Shown here one piece after another: positions 8,140 to 16,524 of a stretch of 41,012 nt of DNA (its first letter is position 1; every line of letters starts with the position of its first letter). Below the pieces are notes generated by a model. That model searched no databases, was not told where the DNA came from, and saw only the letters and a list, made by a program, of their open reading frames with translations. This stretch comes from Candidatus Parcubacteria bacterium (GTDB lineage Bacteria > Patescibacteriota > Microgenomatia > Levybacterales > GWA1-39-11): contig QZIP01000009.1 in the NCBI GenBank assembly GCA_003599595.1, positions 1 to 41,012 on the forward strand. Reading direction: 5' to 3'. The translations under genes were made by a program, and so were the position numbers.

Positions 8140-9742
8140 ATTAAATTTAAATAAATGTTTTACAATTGTTTTGTTGCTGGTCATTGTTCTTCTGGCTTCT
8201 TTGGTTCGTGTTTATAAAATAGATCAAATTCCTCCTGCCTTATCATGGGATGAAGCTTCTGTTGGTTACAATGCTTGGACTATAGCAAATTTTGGTAAAG
8301 ACGAATGGGGCAAAAGTTTTCCTTTGGTGTTTAAAGCTTTTGGGGAGGATAAGCATCCTGTACATATCTATATAACAACTGTTTTTGTAAAGCTGATGGG
8401 TCTATCAGAGTTAAGCACTAGATTTTCAGCAGCTCTTTTTGGGGTTTTAAATGTTACTTTACTTTTTTTCCTTGGAAAAATTTTTTTTAAAAGCAACTTA
8501 GCGGGATTGATTGCAGCTTTTCTTTTGGCAATTTCTCCCTATAATATACATTTTTCCCGTTTCAATCACGAACTAAATTTTGCCCTTTTTTTCTTTTTAT
8601 TAGGGAGTGTTTGTTTTTTTCAAGGCATAAATAAAAAACCAATCTTAGTAACTATAGCGTTTTTAAGTTTTGGTATTGATTTATTAACATATCCTAGCGC
8701 TAAAATTATCACTCCTCCTCTAATATTTTTAATAACTATGCTTTATTTTAAAAAGCTTTTGAACATTAGGCCATATTTTTTATTTGGGGTTTTAATATGG
8801 TTTTCTTTTATAATATTAATGATTTTAAATCCTGGTTTAATAGGAAGAGAAAGAATAAACCAAACTTCGTTTGGAATGGAGAGGATATCAAGCACTTCTC
8901 TTTATCAAAAAACTCAAAATCCATTACTTGGCAGAATGGAGATAATTTTCAACCAGTATTTCTTGCATTATAGCCCACGTTATCTCGCTATTTCCGGAGA
9001 TAAAAATCCAATGCTTTCTTCTCAGATAACGGGAGAATTCTATATTTTAGACATTTTGTTTTTAATAATAGGTTTAATCGCTTTAGGAATACGAAGATCA
9101 AAAGAGGGATTAGTTTTACTCGTTTGGGGAATTTTAGGTCCAATTCCATCAAGTTTGGTTAATGAAGCACCGCATGCTGCTCGGGCAATGTTTATGTTGG
9201 GTAGTTGGCATTTAATAACTGCTTTTGGTTTTTATACTTTAATTAGTATCTTCAAAAAAACTAATTTAAAAATTTTAGTGGTGTTTATTGGTGTTATTAT
9301 GTACAGCTTTTTATTTAAAAATTATGTTGTAGGTTATTTTGGAGAGTATGCAAAAAGATATGCAATTGAATGGCAATATGGGATGAAGCAAGCGATAGAA
9401 TATATAAAAGAGCATGATAGGTATTTTCAGGTTTATGTTACAGCAGAACGAGGGCAGCCGTATATCTTCTTTGCTTACTATTTACAGACTCCTCTACCGG
9501 GATATTTAGATACTGTGTATTACAACGAAAACGAAAATCGTTCCTTTAATCTCGTTTCTTTCTTTGATAAATACCACTTTGGAGATTGGAATCCAATTGA
9601 AAGCTTTCCACACCCGGGGGTATTATATATGTTAACTCCCAGTGAATATGATGGGTTGCGCCATCGGGATGTTTTTGACGTTAAAAAGTTAATAAAATAT
9701 CCTAATGGGCTGGATGCATTTTATTTAGTGAGTTATCTATGA
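8117..9742 (+). CDS. GT-C glycosyltransferase, tandem paralogue 3 (WDE/GKDEWG type)
   Basis: A 541-residue third tandem paralogue. WDE lies at 44-46, GKDEWG at 60-65 and FGEDKHP at 75-81. The first motif sits about ten residues later than in the sister proteins because of a longer N-terminus. The start could be the ATG at 8117 or at 8123; both overlap the upstream gene, by 23 or 17 bases, which is longer than the usual 4-base coupling here. The C-terminal domain contains IEWQYGMKQAIEYIKEHD, close to that of paralogue 1, so paralogues 1 and 3 look nearer to each other in that part. It ends in a 4-base overlap with the GT2 gene. Confidence 0.83.
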   Translation: MYMKLKNKLNLNKCFTIVLLLVIVLLASLVRVYKIDQIPPALSWDEASVGYNAWTIANFGKDEWGKSFPLVFKAFGEDKHPVHIYITTVFVKLMGLSELSTRFSAALFGVLNVTLLFFLGKIFFKSNLAGLIAAFLLAISPYNIHFSRFNHELNFALFFFLLGSVCFFQGINKKPILVTIAFLSFGIDLLTYPSAKIITPPLIFLITMLYFKKLLNIRPYFLFGVLIWFSFIILMILNPGLIGRERINQTSFGMERISSTSLYQKTQNPLLGRMEIIFNQYFLHYSPRYLAISGDKNPMLSSQITGEFYILDILFLIIGLIALGIRRSKEGLVLLVWGILGPIPSSLVNEAPHAARAMFMLGSWHLITAFGFYTLISIFKKTNLKILVVFIGVIMYSFLFKNYVVGYFGEYAKRYAIEWQYGMKQAIEYIKEHDRYFQVYVTAERGQPYIFFAYYLQTPLPGYLDTVYYNENENRSFNLVSFFDKYHFGDWNPIESFPHPGVLYMLTPSEYDGLRHRDVFDVKKLIKYPNGLDAFYLVSYL

Positions 9743-10602
9743 AAAAATTATCTGTAGTACTAGCTGTATACAACGAAGAAACAAATTTGGCTACTTGCCT
9801 TAAATCAGTTAAAGATATTGCCGATGAAATTATTATTGTTGACGGAGGTTCGACTGATAAGACAGTTGAAATTGCCAAATCTTTTAATGCCGAAGTAATA
9901 ATTACCGATAATCCACCAATTTTTCATATTAACAAACAAAAAGCATTGGAACAGGCAACCGGAGAGTGGATATTACAACTAGATGCAGACGAGGTAATAA
10001 GTAATCAGCTTGCCGATGAGATAATAAAAATAATTCATATGACAAATATGGAAATAGTCAAGTATGAGGAAAGCCTTCCTAAAAGAAATTTATTTTTAAG
10101 ACACCAGAAATTACTGGTTCAAAGAGACGATAATATAGGTATCCAAGAAGGACCTTTTAATGCATTTTTTTTCCCACGGCTTAATTATTTTCTCGGTAAA
10201 TATTTAAGATATGGAGGTGTTTATCCCGACGGAGTTATTAGACTTGTAAAGAAGGGTAAGGCACATTTTCCTTGCAAAAGTGTCCACGAGCAAATCATTG
10301 TTGAAGGGAGAGCGGGATGGCTGCAAAATGATTTGATACATATGGCCGATCCTACATTTAAACGCTACTTGGAGAGAAATAACCGCTATATAGAACTTAT
10401 AGCAAAAGAATTAAGACAAGATAAAACACCAAGAGGTCTTTGGCAATTTTTTGATTATTTTCTTTTTAAGCCTTTGTCTTGGTTTTTAATGACGCAAATA
10501 AGAAATAAAGGAATTTTAGATGGTTATCAAGGTATTATTTTTTCCTTTTTCTCTGCTTTAAGATTTCCTAGAGCTTATTGGAGGTATATATTTAACAAAT
10601 GA
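9739..10602 (+). CDS. GT2 glycosyltransferase, WaaE/KdtX-like
   Basis: A 287-residue GT2 enzyme. It has LSVVLAVYNEETNLATCL at the N-terminus, IIVDGGSTDKT (32-42), and a DADE metal site at 82-85 in WILQLDADEV. The pattern and length match the WaaE/KdtX group of inner-core beta-glucosyltransferases and their many unassigned relatives. The later VHEQIIVEG segment and the W-rich C-terminus (SWFLMTQIRNKGILDGYQG) are also typical of that group. It is probably cytoplasmic and membrane-associated. It overlaps its neighbours on both sides by 4 bases (ATGA), so it belongs to the same coupled train. Since no LPS core genes are present, the LPS role of the named relatives should not be carried over. Confidence 0.85.
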   Translation: MKKLSVVLAVYNEETNLATCLKSVKDIADEIIIVDGGSTDKTVEIAKSFNAEVIITDNPPIFHINKQKALEQATGEWILQLDADEVISNQLADEIIKIIHMTNMEIVKYEESLPKRNLFLRHQKLLVQRDDNIGIQEGPFNAFFFPRLNYFLGKYLRYGGVYPDGVIRLVKKGKAHFPCKSVHEQIIVEGRAGWLQNDLIHMADPTFKRYLERNNRYIELIAKELRQDKTPRGLWQFFDYFLFKPLSWFLMTQIRNKGILDGYQGIIFSFFSALRFPRAYWRYIFNK

Positions 10603-11636
10603 AAGTAGCATTTTGCAGTTTACCGCTTTCAACAGGGCATAATATAAGAGGGATAGGGGCTTATACTAAAAATTTACTTGAAGCTTTGAAAAAAGATCCT
10701 GAGATTGAAGTACAGGAATTTTCTGAAATATCAGAAATAGACAATAGCGATATAGCACATTATCCTTTCTTTGATTTATTCCAAAGATCGTTACCATTGT
10801 TGAAAAAATTCCCAACTGTGGTAACAATACATGATGTGACCCCACTTGTTTTTCCTGAACATTATCCTTCAGGGTTAAAAGGATCGGTAAATCTTTTGCG
10901 GCAAAAATTAGCACTGAAAAATGTAAAATCTATTATTACTGATTCGGAATCTTCCAAAAAGGATATTGTCCGTTATTTAAGTATTAATTCTCAAGACGTA
11001 CATGTAATACCGTTGGCTGCATCAGGGGAGTTTAAGCAAATTGATAATATAAAGTTGCTTAATGAAGTAAGTTTCAAGTATCTACTACCGAAAAAATTTG
11101 TATTATATACAGGAAATATAAATTGGAATAAAAATCTCATGAATTTAGCGTTGGCCTGTGAAGATGTGGGAGTGAATTTGGTTTTAGTTGGCAGCGGTTT
11201 TGACCAAAGAGAAAATCTAGACCATCCTGAACTTAAAAGCTTTAAGGTTTTTTTAGAAAGATTTGGAAAGGATCCAGATAAACACGTCTTAGGATTTGTT
11301 CCCACTGCAGATTTAGTAGCTGTAATGAATTTAGCACAAGTTGTGCTTTTGCCATCCTTTTATGAGGGTTTTGGGTTACCAATATTAGAAGCTCAAGCCT
11401 GTGGCACTCCTGTTATAACCTCAAATATTTCTTCAATGCCCGAAGTTGCAGGGGAAGGGGCTCTTTTTGTTAATCCATCTAGTGTGAGCAGTATCAATAA
11501 AGCTCTTGTAGATGTTGTTAAAAATAAATTTTTAAGGGAAAATTTAGTAGAGAAAGGATTTGAGAATATTAAAAAATTTTCCTGGGAAAAAACAGCTAAA
11601 GAAACCATTGCTTTATATCGGGAAATCTCCAGATAA
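10599..11636 (+). CDS. GT4 family glycosyltransferase
   Basis: A 345-residue GT-B fold enzyme of the retaining family GT4. The N-domain has the GIGAYTKNLLEAL glycine loop (18-30) and TIHDVTPLVFPEHYP. The C-domain has LYTGNINWNKNL (169-180), the LVGSG strand and the EX7E nucleotide-sugar motif with Glu256 and Glu264 (YEGFGLPILEAQACGTPVI). All expected catalytic features are present and the length is normal for the family. It should use a nucleotide-sugar donor on the cytoplasmic face to extend a lipid-linked oligosaccharide. It is coupled to the GT2 gene by a 4-base overlap. The exact sugar is unknown; many mannosyltransferases look like this. Confidence 0.88.
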   Translation: MKVAFCSLPLSTGHNIRGIGAYTKNLLEALKKDPEIEVQEFSEISEIDNSDIAHYPFFDLFQRSLPLLKKFPTVVTIHDVTPLVFPEHYPSGLKGSVNLLRQKLALKNVKSIITDSESSKKDIVRYLSINSQDVHVIPLAASGEFKQIDNIKLLNEVSFKYLLPKKFVLYTGNINWNKNLMNLALACEDVGVNLVLVGSGFDQRENLDHPELKSFKVFLERFGKDPDKHVLGFVPTADLVAVMNLAQVVLLPSFYEGFGLPILEAQACGTPVITSNISSMPEVAGEGALFVNPSSVSSINKALVDVVKNKFLRENLVEKGFENIKKFSWEKTAKETIALYREISR

Positions 11637-11647
11637 GTAAAGTTACC

Positions 11648-12817
11648 ATGAAGAGTTTTTTAAAAAATAATATAAGCGATCATTTTTTAAAAGTTCTAGG
11701 TCTTTTTTTAGTGTGGAGATTTTTATTAGTTATCTTTTTGCTAATAGCTATAAATTTTATTCCCCTACATTTTACAGATAAATTTTTAGGTGGAGGACCG
11801 ACTAATTATCATTTATCTCCCTACCTCTTTTCCTGGGCAAATTTTGATGGTGAGCATTATCTTTCAATATCTATCTTTGGATATAAGAATCTGGAGCAGG
11901 CTTTTTTTCCTGTATATCCAGCGTTAATCTCTTTTTTTGCAGAGCCTTTGTCAAAAGACATCTTTTCTGCCTTGATGTTTTCAACCTTGGTGGGAATAAT
12001 TATATCTAATTTATCTTTTATCCTTGCACTGCTTTTACTGTTTGAACTAGTGCTAATGGATTTTTCTCGAAAGATTGCGTATTCTACCATAATATTAATA
12101 CTTATTTTCCCCACCTCATTTTACTTTGGATCGGTTTATAATGAGTCGCTGTTTTTACTGCTTACTGTTGGATCATTTTACGCTGCACGTAAACAGAAAT
12201 GGTGGATAGCGGGAATCCTGGGGGCTCTGTCTTCAGCTACCAGAGTATTTGGAGTTTTATTACTGCCCGCTTTAATAATAGAAGCTTGGCAGCAGAAAGG
12301 TTCAAAAAAAGATTTTTTATGGTTGTTGTTGGTACCGATAGGTTTATTAAGCTATATGGCATATCAATGGGTAACAGTGGGTGATCCGATTACTTTTTAC
12401 CGATTACAAAAAATTGTCGGTGAACAGCACCAGTCTGGAATTACACTTTTACCACAAGTTCTGTTTAGGTATATAAAAATGCTCATTGCTGTTGATTTTA
12501 ATAATCCTATTTATCAAACTATTTTACTCGAGTTTATAGTAGGAATTGCCTTCTTTCTGTTGCCTATTTATGGATATTTTAAAAAGATAAGGTTGTCTTA
12601 TCTTTTCTTTGCTCTTTTTGGTTTTTTAACTCCCTCGATTCAAGGCAGCCTTTCTTCTGTCCCAAGATACATACTAATTTTTTTCCCAAGCTTTATTGCT
12701 TTAACCATCTTAATTAATAGTTTTCCTAAATGGGTAAAAGTGTTTGTTCTTTCTGTTTTATTCTTTTGGTTAGCAGTAGAAACTATGTTGTTTTTAAGAG
12801 GTTATTGGATAGCATGA
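11648..12817 (+). CDS. PIG-V-like (GPI mannosyltransferase 2 type) membrane protein
   Basis: A 389-residue polytopic protein of the PIG-V/GT-C kind. The first loop carries WANFDGEHYL with Asp67 and His70, matching the WDGxHY-type acidic motif of PIG-V mannosyltransferases. FFPVYPAL follows at about 87-94. The middle has FGSVYNESLFLL and SSATRVFG, both recurrent in bacterial relatives. About nine helices are visible. It sits 11 bases after the GT4 gene and overlaps the flippase gene by 4 bases. The expected role is transfer of a mannose-like sugar from a polyprenyl-phosphate donor on the outer face. Eukaryotic GPI function should not be assumed. Confidence 0.78.
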   Translation: MKSFLKNNISDHFLKVLGLFLVWRFLLVIFLLIAINFIPLHFTDKFLGGGPTNYHLSPYLFSWANFDGEHYLSISIFGYKNLEQAFFPVYPALISFFAEPLSKDIFSALMFSTLVGIIISNLSFILALLLLFELVLMDFSRKIAYSTIILILIFPTSFYFGSVYNESLFLLLTVGSFYAARKQKWWIAGILGALSSATRVFGVLLLPALIIEAWQQKGSKKDFLWLLLVPIGLLSYMAYQWVTVGDPITFYRLQKIVGEQHQSGITLLPQVLFRYIKMLIAVDFNNPIYQTILLEFIVGIAFFLLPIYGYFKKIRLSYLFFALFGFLTPSIQGSLSSVPRYILIFFPSFIALTILINSFPKWVKVFVLSVLFFWLAVETMLFLRGYWIA

Positions 12818-14079
12818 AGCATTACATTAAACAGATTATAAAAAATCCACTTTTTACCGGAAGTGCGGTAATGATTGTAGGCAGCAATGCTACAAATTTT
12901 TTAAATTACATTTACCACTTAATCATCGGAAGAATGTTAGGACCTGTAAATTATAGTGAGCTTGCGGCAATTTTTTCATTAATTGGACTTGCGGCGATGG
13001 TGCCCGCTTCTTTTGGCCCTGTAATTGTAAAATTCATATCAGCCTCCAAAACAGATGTCCAAATAACAACGTTAATAAGCTGGTTCAATAAAAAAATCTT
13101 CCTTTTTGCAGGAGTTATCACACTGTTAGTCTTACTTATATCTGCACCTCTTTCGTCTTTTTTGCAAATAGAAAACAAGATGTTAATTGCAGTAAGCTCC
13201 TTAGTTTTTTTGTTTATGATACCGGCCGTACTTAACAGGGGAGTACTGCAAGGGCTGTTACGCTTTAAAAGTATGGTTACAAGCATATTAGCCGAAAATT
13301 CTATTCGTTTAATTTCGGGCGTCTCTTTTATCTATTTAGGTTTTTCTGTATTTGGTGCAACTATTGGTTTGGTTCTTGCTGCCTTTATTGGGTTTTTATT
13401 ATCCCGATTATTTATTCGTGACTATTTCAAAAAAGAACCTGAGAGTAAACCGGACATTGCTCCGATGTTGAGATATTCTTTTCCGGTTGTAATCCAGTCG
13501 GTTGCCGTTACATCCCTTTATTCTACTGACGTGCTTTTGGTAAAACATTTTTTCTCGCCGCATGATGCCGGGATTTATGCGGCACTCTCAACACTCGGGA
13601 AGATAATTTTTTTTGGGGCAGGTCCGATTTCAGCAGTAATGTTTCCTTTGGTTTCTAAAAGAGAGTCTGAAGGTGAAAATTATACAAAAATCTTTATTTA
13701 CAGTCTTGTTTTGACCATACTATTATCTTCAGGTATTTTATTTATATACTGGATGTTCCCAAAATTTACCATTAGTATTCTTTACGGTGCATCATATCTG
13801 GAAGCTGCTGGTTTACTTGTATGGTTTGGAGTATTTATTGCTCTTTTTACACTTTGCTCTTTACTAATTCATTTTTATCTTTCTTTGGGCAAAGTTAAAG
13901 TGGTCTTATTGCCATTAATTGCTGCACTAGCACAAATTTTAGGAATCTTTACTTATCACGACAGTTTAAAAACCGTGATTACAGTCTCTATTACTGTCAC
14001 CGCTTTACTGCTTGTAGGTCTTCTTATATACTTGAGGTATGCAGCCAAAGTTAATTTCAGTAATCGTCCCGACTTATAA
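12814..14079 (+). CDS. Wzx/MATE-like polysaccharide flippase
   Basis: A 421-residue protein with about twelve membrane helices, predicted to flip lipid-linked oligosaccharide across the cytoplasmic membrane. The N-terminus (GSNATNFLNYIYHLIIGRML then GPVNYSELAAIFSLIGL) is typical of the polysaccharide biosynthesis/export family: two helices joined by a G-x-x-x-Y/F turn. FSPHDAGIYAALSTLGKIIF in the middle is the matching start of the second half. I chose the ATG at 12814, which overlaps the previous stop as ATGA; the frame stays open upstream to 12730. A second flippase, at 31791, shares the NYxxHL turn but differs in most residues, so two export substrates are possible. Confidence 0.85.
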   Translation: MKHYIKQIIKNPLFTGSAVMIVGSNATNFLNYIYHLIIGRMLGPVNYSELAAIFSLIGLAAMVPASFGPVIVKFISASKTDVQITTLISWFNKKIFLFAGVITLLVLLISAPLSSFLQIENKMLIAVSSLVFLFMIPAVLNRGVLQGLLRFKSMVTSILAENSIRLISGVSFIYLGFSVFGATIGLVLAAFIGFLLSRLFIRDYFKKEPESKPDIAPMLRYSFPVVIQSVAVTSLYSTDVLLVKHFFSPHDAGIYAALSTLGKIIFFGAGPISAVMFPLVSKRESEGENYTKIFIYSLVLTILLSSGILFIYWMFPKFTISILYGASYLEAAGLLVWFGVFIALFTLCSLLIHFYLSLGKVKVVLLPLIAALAQILGIFTYHDSLKTVITVSITVTALLLVGLLIYLRYAAKVNFSNRPDL

Positions 14080-14845
14080 GCAAGAAAAAACTATAGTTAG
14101 AGATTTAAAAAGGATTAAGGAAGTGTTGGACAACTTACGTTATCCTTCTGAATTAATTTGTGTTATAGACGGCCGTGTGGATAATACTTTTGAAAAAGCT
14201 TCAGAATTTGCCAAAAAATTTCCAAACGTTAAAATTGTGGGTTACTTAACGAATAAAGGCAAAGGATATGCCGTACGTTTCGGTATGGCACAAAGTAAAG
14301 GCGACATAGTTGCTTTTATAGATGCAGGTATGGATCTTAATCCAAACAGCTTATCCATGCTTCTTGAACACTTTGAGTGGTATAACGCCGACATTGTTGT
14401 TGGGTCTAAACGGCATCCGGCATCAAAAGTAATCTACCCCTGGCAACGGAAGATTCTTTCTTTTGGATATCAAATGGTAACAAGACTCCTTTTTGGTTTA
14501 AAAATAAAAGATACCCAAGTGGGAGTAAAATTTTATAGAAGAGAAGTTTTAGAAAAAGTTTTACCTCGGCTCTTGGTAAAAGCCTTTGCTTTTGATATTG
14601 AAATATTGGCAGTAGCTAATTATTTGGGTTTTAATAGAATTTTTGAAGCACCGGTTGAAGTAAAATTGGATTTTGGGGGCACCTCCATCCTCACAAGCCG
14701 GAAGTTTCTAAGGACAGTACTGCTAATGTTTCTTGATACTTTAGCGGTTTTTTATAGACTTAAGATTATTCGATATTATTCAGATGAAAACCAACGTAAA
14801 TGGAAATTTGATCCCGAGCTTAACTTTAGAGTTAATGTTGCCTGA
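14039..14845 (+). CDS. GT2 glycosyltransferase, DPM1/ALG5-like
   Basis: A 268-residue GT2 enzyme resembling polyprenyl-phosphate sugar synthases. It has ISVIVPTYKQEKTI (6-19), CVIDGRVDNT (41-50), GYLTNKGKGYAVRFGM (68-83), a characteristic DPM/ALG5 glycine-lysine loop, and the metal site FIDAGMDL with Asp95. FGLKIKDTQVGVKFYRREV is the usual conserved C-terminal part of the catalytic domain. There is no clear membrane anchor. It overlaps the flippase gene by 41 bases, unusually long for this train. It probably supplies an activated lipid sugar to the GT-C enzymes upstream. Its 3' end also overlaps the oppositely oriented next gene by 14 bases. Confidence 0.85.
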   Translation: MQPKLISVIVPTYKQEKTIVRDLKRIKEVLDNLRYPSELICVIDGRVDNTFEKASEFAKKFPNVKIVGYLTNKGKGYAVRFGMAQSKGDIVAFIDAGMDLNPNSLSMLLEHFEWYNADIVVGSKRHPASKVIYPWQRKILSFGYQMVTRLLFGLKIKDTQVGVKFYRREVLEKVLPRLLVKAFAFDIEILAVANYLGFNRIFEAPVEVKLDFGGTSILTSRKFLRTVLLMFLDTLAVFYRLKIIRYYSDENQRKWKFDPELNFRVNVA

Positions 14846-16463
14846 TATTTTTCTTCACTAATTTAATAAATAATCCCATACTTGAAACAAATGCTAACAA
14901 AGAAATTATATTAGAAATGGTACGTATAGAGGTATTGGTAAAAACAAGAGAAATAGTGTGTTCTCCTGGGGGTATCTCTAAAGCTATCAGGCCATGGGGT
15001 GTGGAAGGTAGAGAAGAAACCAGTTCGCCATTGATTTTAGTTTCCCATCCAGGAAAATAGTATTTATCAAATAAAATTGTGCCTTCGCCTGATGTCGTAA
15101 AAGTATATAACCTGGCGTGATTTTTAACTTCTAGGTTTTTGATCTTTAATTCTCCATCAATAATATTTACCGGCTTTAACTTATCCCCTTTGGGTCGACA
15201 TTCTTTTGCCCAAACTGGGATATATTCATTTGACCATCCGGCTGTTCCGCAGGGGTCATCTGCTGTATATTTGCTGATGTAGTTATATTCCTTAGGACGT
15301 AAGTAAGTGTATTGAATTGTAAAAAGAGGAATGATAAGCAGTAATCCGATTAGTAGTTTTAAAGGTAAGGGGGATATTTTAGAAAGCAAGAGGGTGCAGC
15401 TTATTACCCCAAAGAAAGTTGCCAATGTTAAAAATCTCCAGGGGAACTGAATATATCTTAAAATAGGAGAAACTGGGTCCCAGACATGTTGACTTATATC
15501 GGAAGCCATAAATAAAGTAAAGATAAAAGAAATTAAGGAAAAAATAATAAAAGCACTAGGATTACTTTTGATAAATTTTAACCGTTGACCAACTAATAGT
15601 AATAAGGCGGCAAATACTGCCCCCAGGAAAGTAGTTACCCCAAGTATTGGAGCAATAAAGCCCCATGGCGCTTTTTCAAATCCTACCAGCTGGGACAAGG
15701 TCAAAAAGTGGTTTTTGTAGGTGTTTATAACAAAGTCTACCTGGTTAATAACAATGTATTTATTTTCAAAAACAACCGGCAGCCAATAGAAGGCAGATAA
15801 AGTAATTCCTAAAAATACGGCCCAAAAACCATATATCAATTTTTTCCTGAAAAGTAAAAATATGGTTATTAAAATAAATGGGAAAGTTATCAAAGTTGTA
15901 AGATTGTGGATGATAACCAAGGCTGCTATAGCAAATGAAGAGGCTAAAAAATAAAAGCTAGAGAGGGTTTTTGAAAACTTAATAATTAAAAAAAACAATA
16001 ACGGAAGTATGGCAAGGGCATAAAACTCGGCTAGGGCGCCCCTATGAAATACATCGTAGCCCATATAAGATGAACCAAAAAATAATACTGATCCAAAAAA
16101 GGTTGAGTATTCATCAAAATATTCTCGCAGGAGTAAAACTATTCCAATCCATGCCAAAATAAAACCTGATAAAAATGTAAGTTTAGTAGATATTACCAGA
16201 GTAAAGCCTAATAAATGGAAAAGCGTTCCGATATAATAAACAAGTGGGGAATAAAATTGAAAAAGCATATAGCCTGCACCATTGCCAAGGTCACTTACTA
16301 TTCTTACAGGAAATTGTCCCGACACAAGTTCTTTATACATTTCCTCAATTCTGACAACCTGGACATCATCCATTGTGGGGAAGAATCCATCATGGAAGAA
16401 AGGAAAAAAGACAAATGCTAAAGGAATAAAGGTAACAAGCAGTAAAATTAAATATCGTTTCAT
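14832..16463 (-). CDS. YfhO / PTPS-related polytopic membrane protein (GT-C-like)
   Basis: A 543-residue protein. A first helix (3-20) leads to FFPTMDDVQVVRIEEM with Asp32-Asp33 and then GYMLFQFYSPLVYYIG (65-79), both typical of the '6-pyruvoyl-tetrahydropterin synthase-related' membrane family, which despite its name is GT-C-like. About eleven helices follow. The C-terminal extracytoplasmic beta-domain has FDKYYFPGWETKING, the YYPGW motif of YfhO-type proteins, and a last helix. YfhO relatives take part in glycosylating wall polymers. The gene runs against the upstream train and is divergent from the next gene, so it is its own transcription unit. Its exact role here is unknown. Confidence 0.72.
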   Translation of the reverse strand: MKRYLILLLVTFIPLAFVFFPFFHDGFFPTMDDVQVVRIEEMYKELVSGQFPVRIVSDLGNGAGYMLFQFYSPLVYYIGTLFHLLGFTLVISTKLTFLSGFILAWIGIVLLLREYFDEYSTFFGSVLFFGSSYMGYDVFHRGALAEFYALAILPLLFFLIIKFSKTLSSFYFLASSFAIAALVIIHNLTTLITFPFILITIFLLFRKKLIYGFWAVFLGITLSAFYWLPVVFENKYIVINQVDFVINTYKNHFLTLSQLVGFEKAPWGFIAPILGVTTFLGAVFAALLLLVGQRLKFIKSNPSAFIIFSLISFIFTLFMASDISQHVWDPVSPILRYIQFPWRFLTLATFFGVISCTLLLSKISPLPLKLLIGLLLIIPLFTIQYTYLRPKEYNYISKYTADDPCGTAGWSNEYIPVWAKECRPKGDKLKPVNIIDGELKIKNLEVKNHARLYTFTTSGEGTILFDKYYFPGWETKINGELVSSLPSTPHGLIALEIPPGEHTISLVFTNTSIRTISNIISLLAFVSSMGLFIKLVKKNIRQH

Positions 16464-16498
16464 AGATTAAATACAGTCTAAAACACTTCTTGTAATTT

Positions 16499-16507
16499 TG
16501 GTATACT
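16499..16507 (+). promoter_or_regulatory. Extended -10 promoter element for the 16525 gene
   Basis: TG-G-TATACT: extended element at 16499-16500, hexamer at 16502-16507. It lies 17 bases before the ATG at 16525 and predicts a leader of about 11 bases. No convincing -35 box is visible, as is common when an extended -10 is present. The same nine bases recur at 17662-17670. Confidence 0.5.
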
Positions 16508-16524
16508 CTTTTAAAGATCATTCT

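Noticed and set aside
10666-11608. Several minus-strand open frames under the GT4 gene
   Set aside because: The plus strand encodes a complete GT4 enzyme with all motifs; the antisense frames show no recognisable protein.
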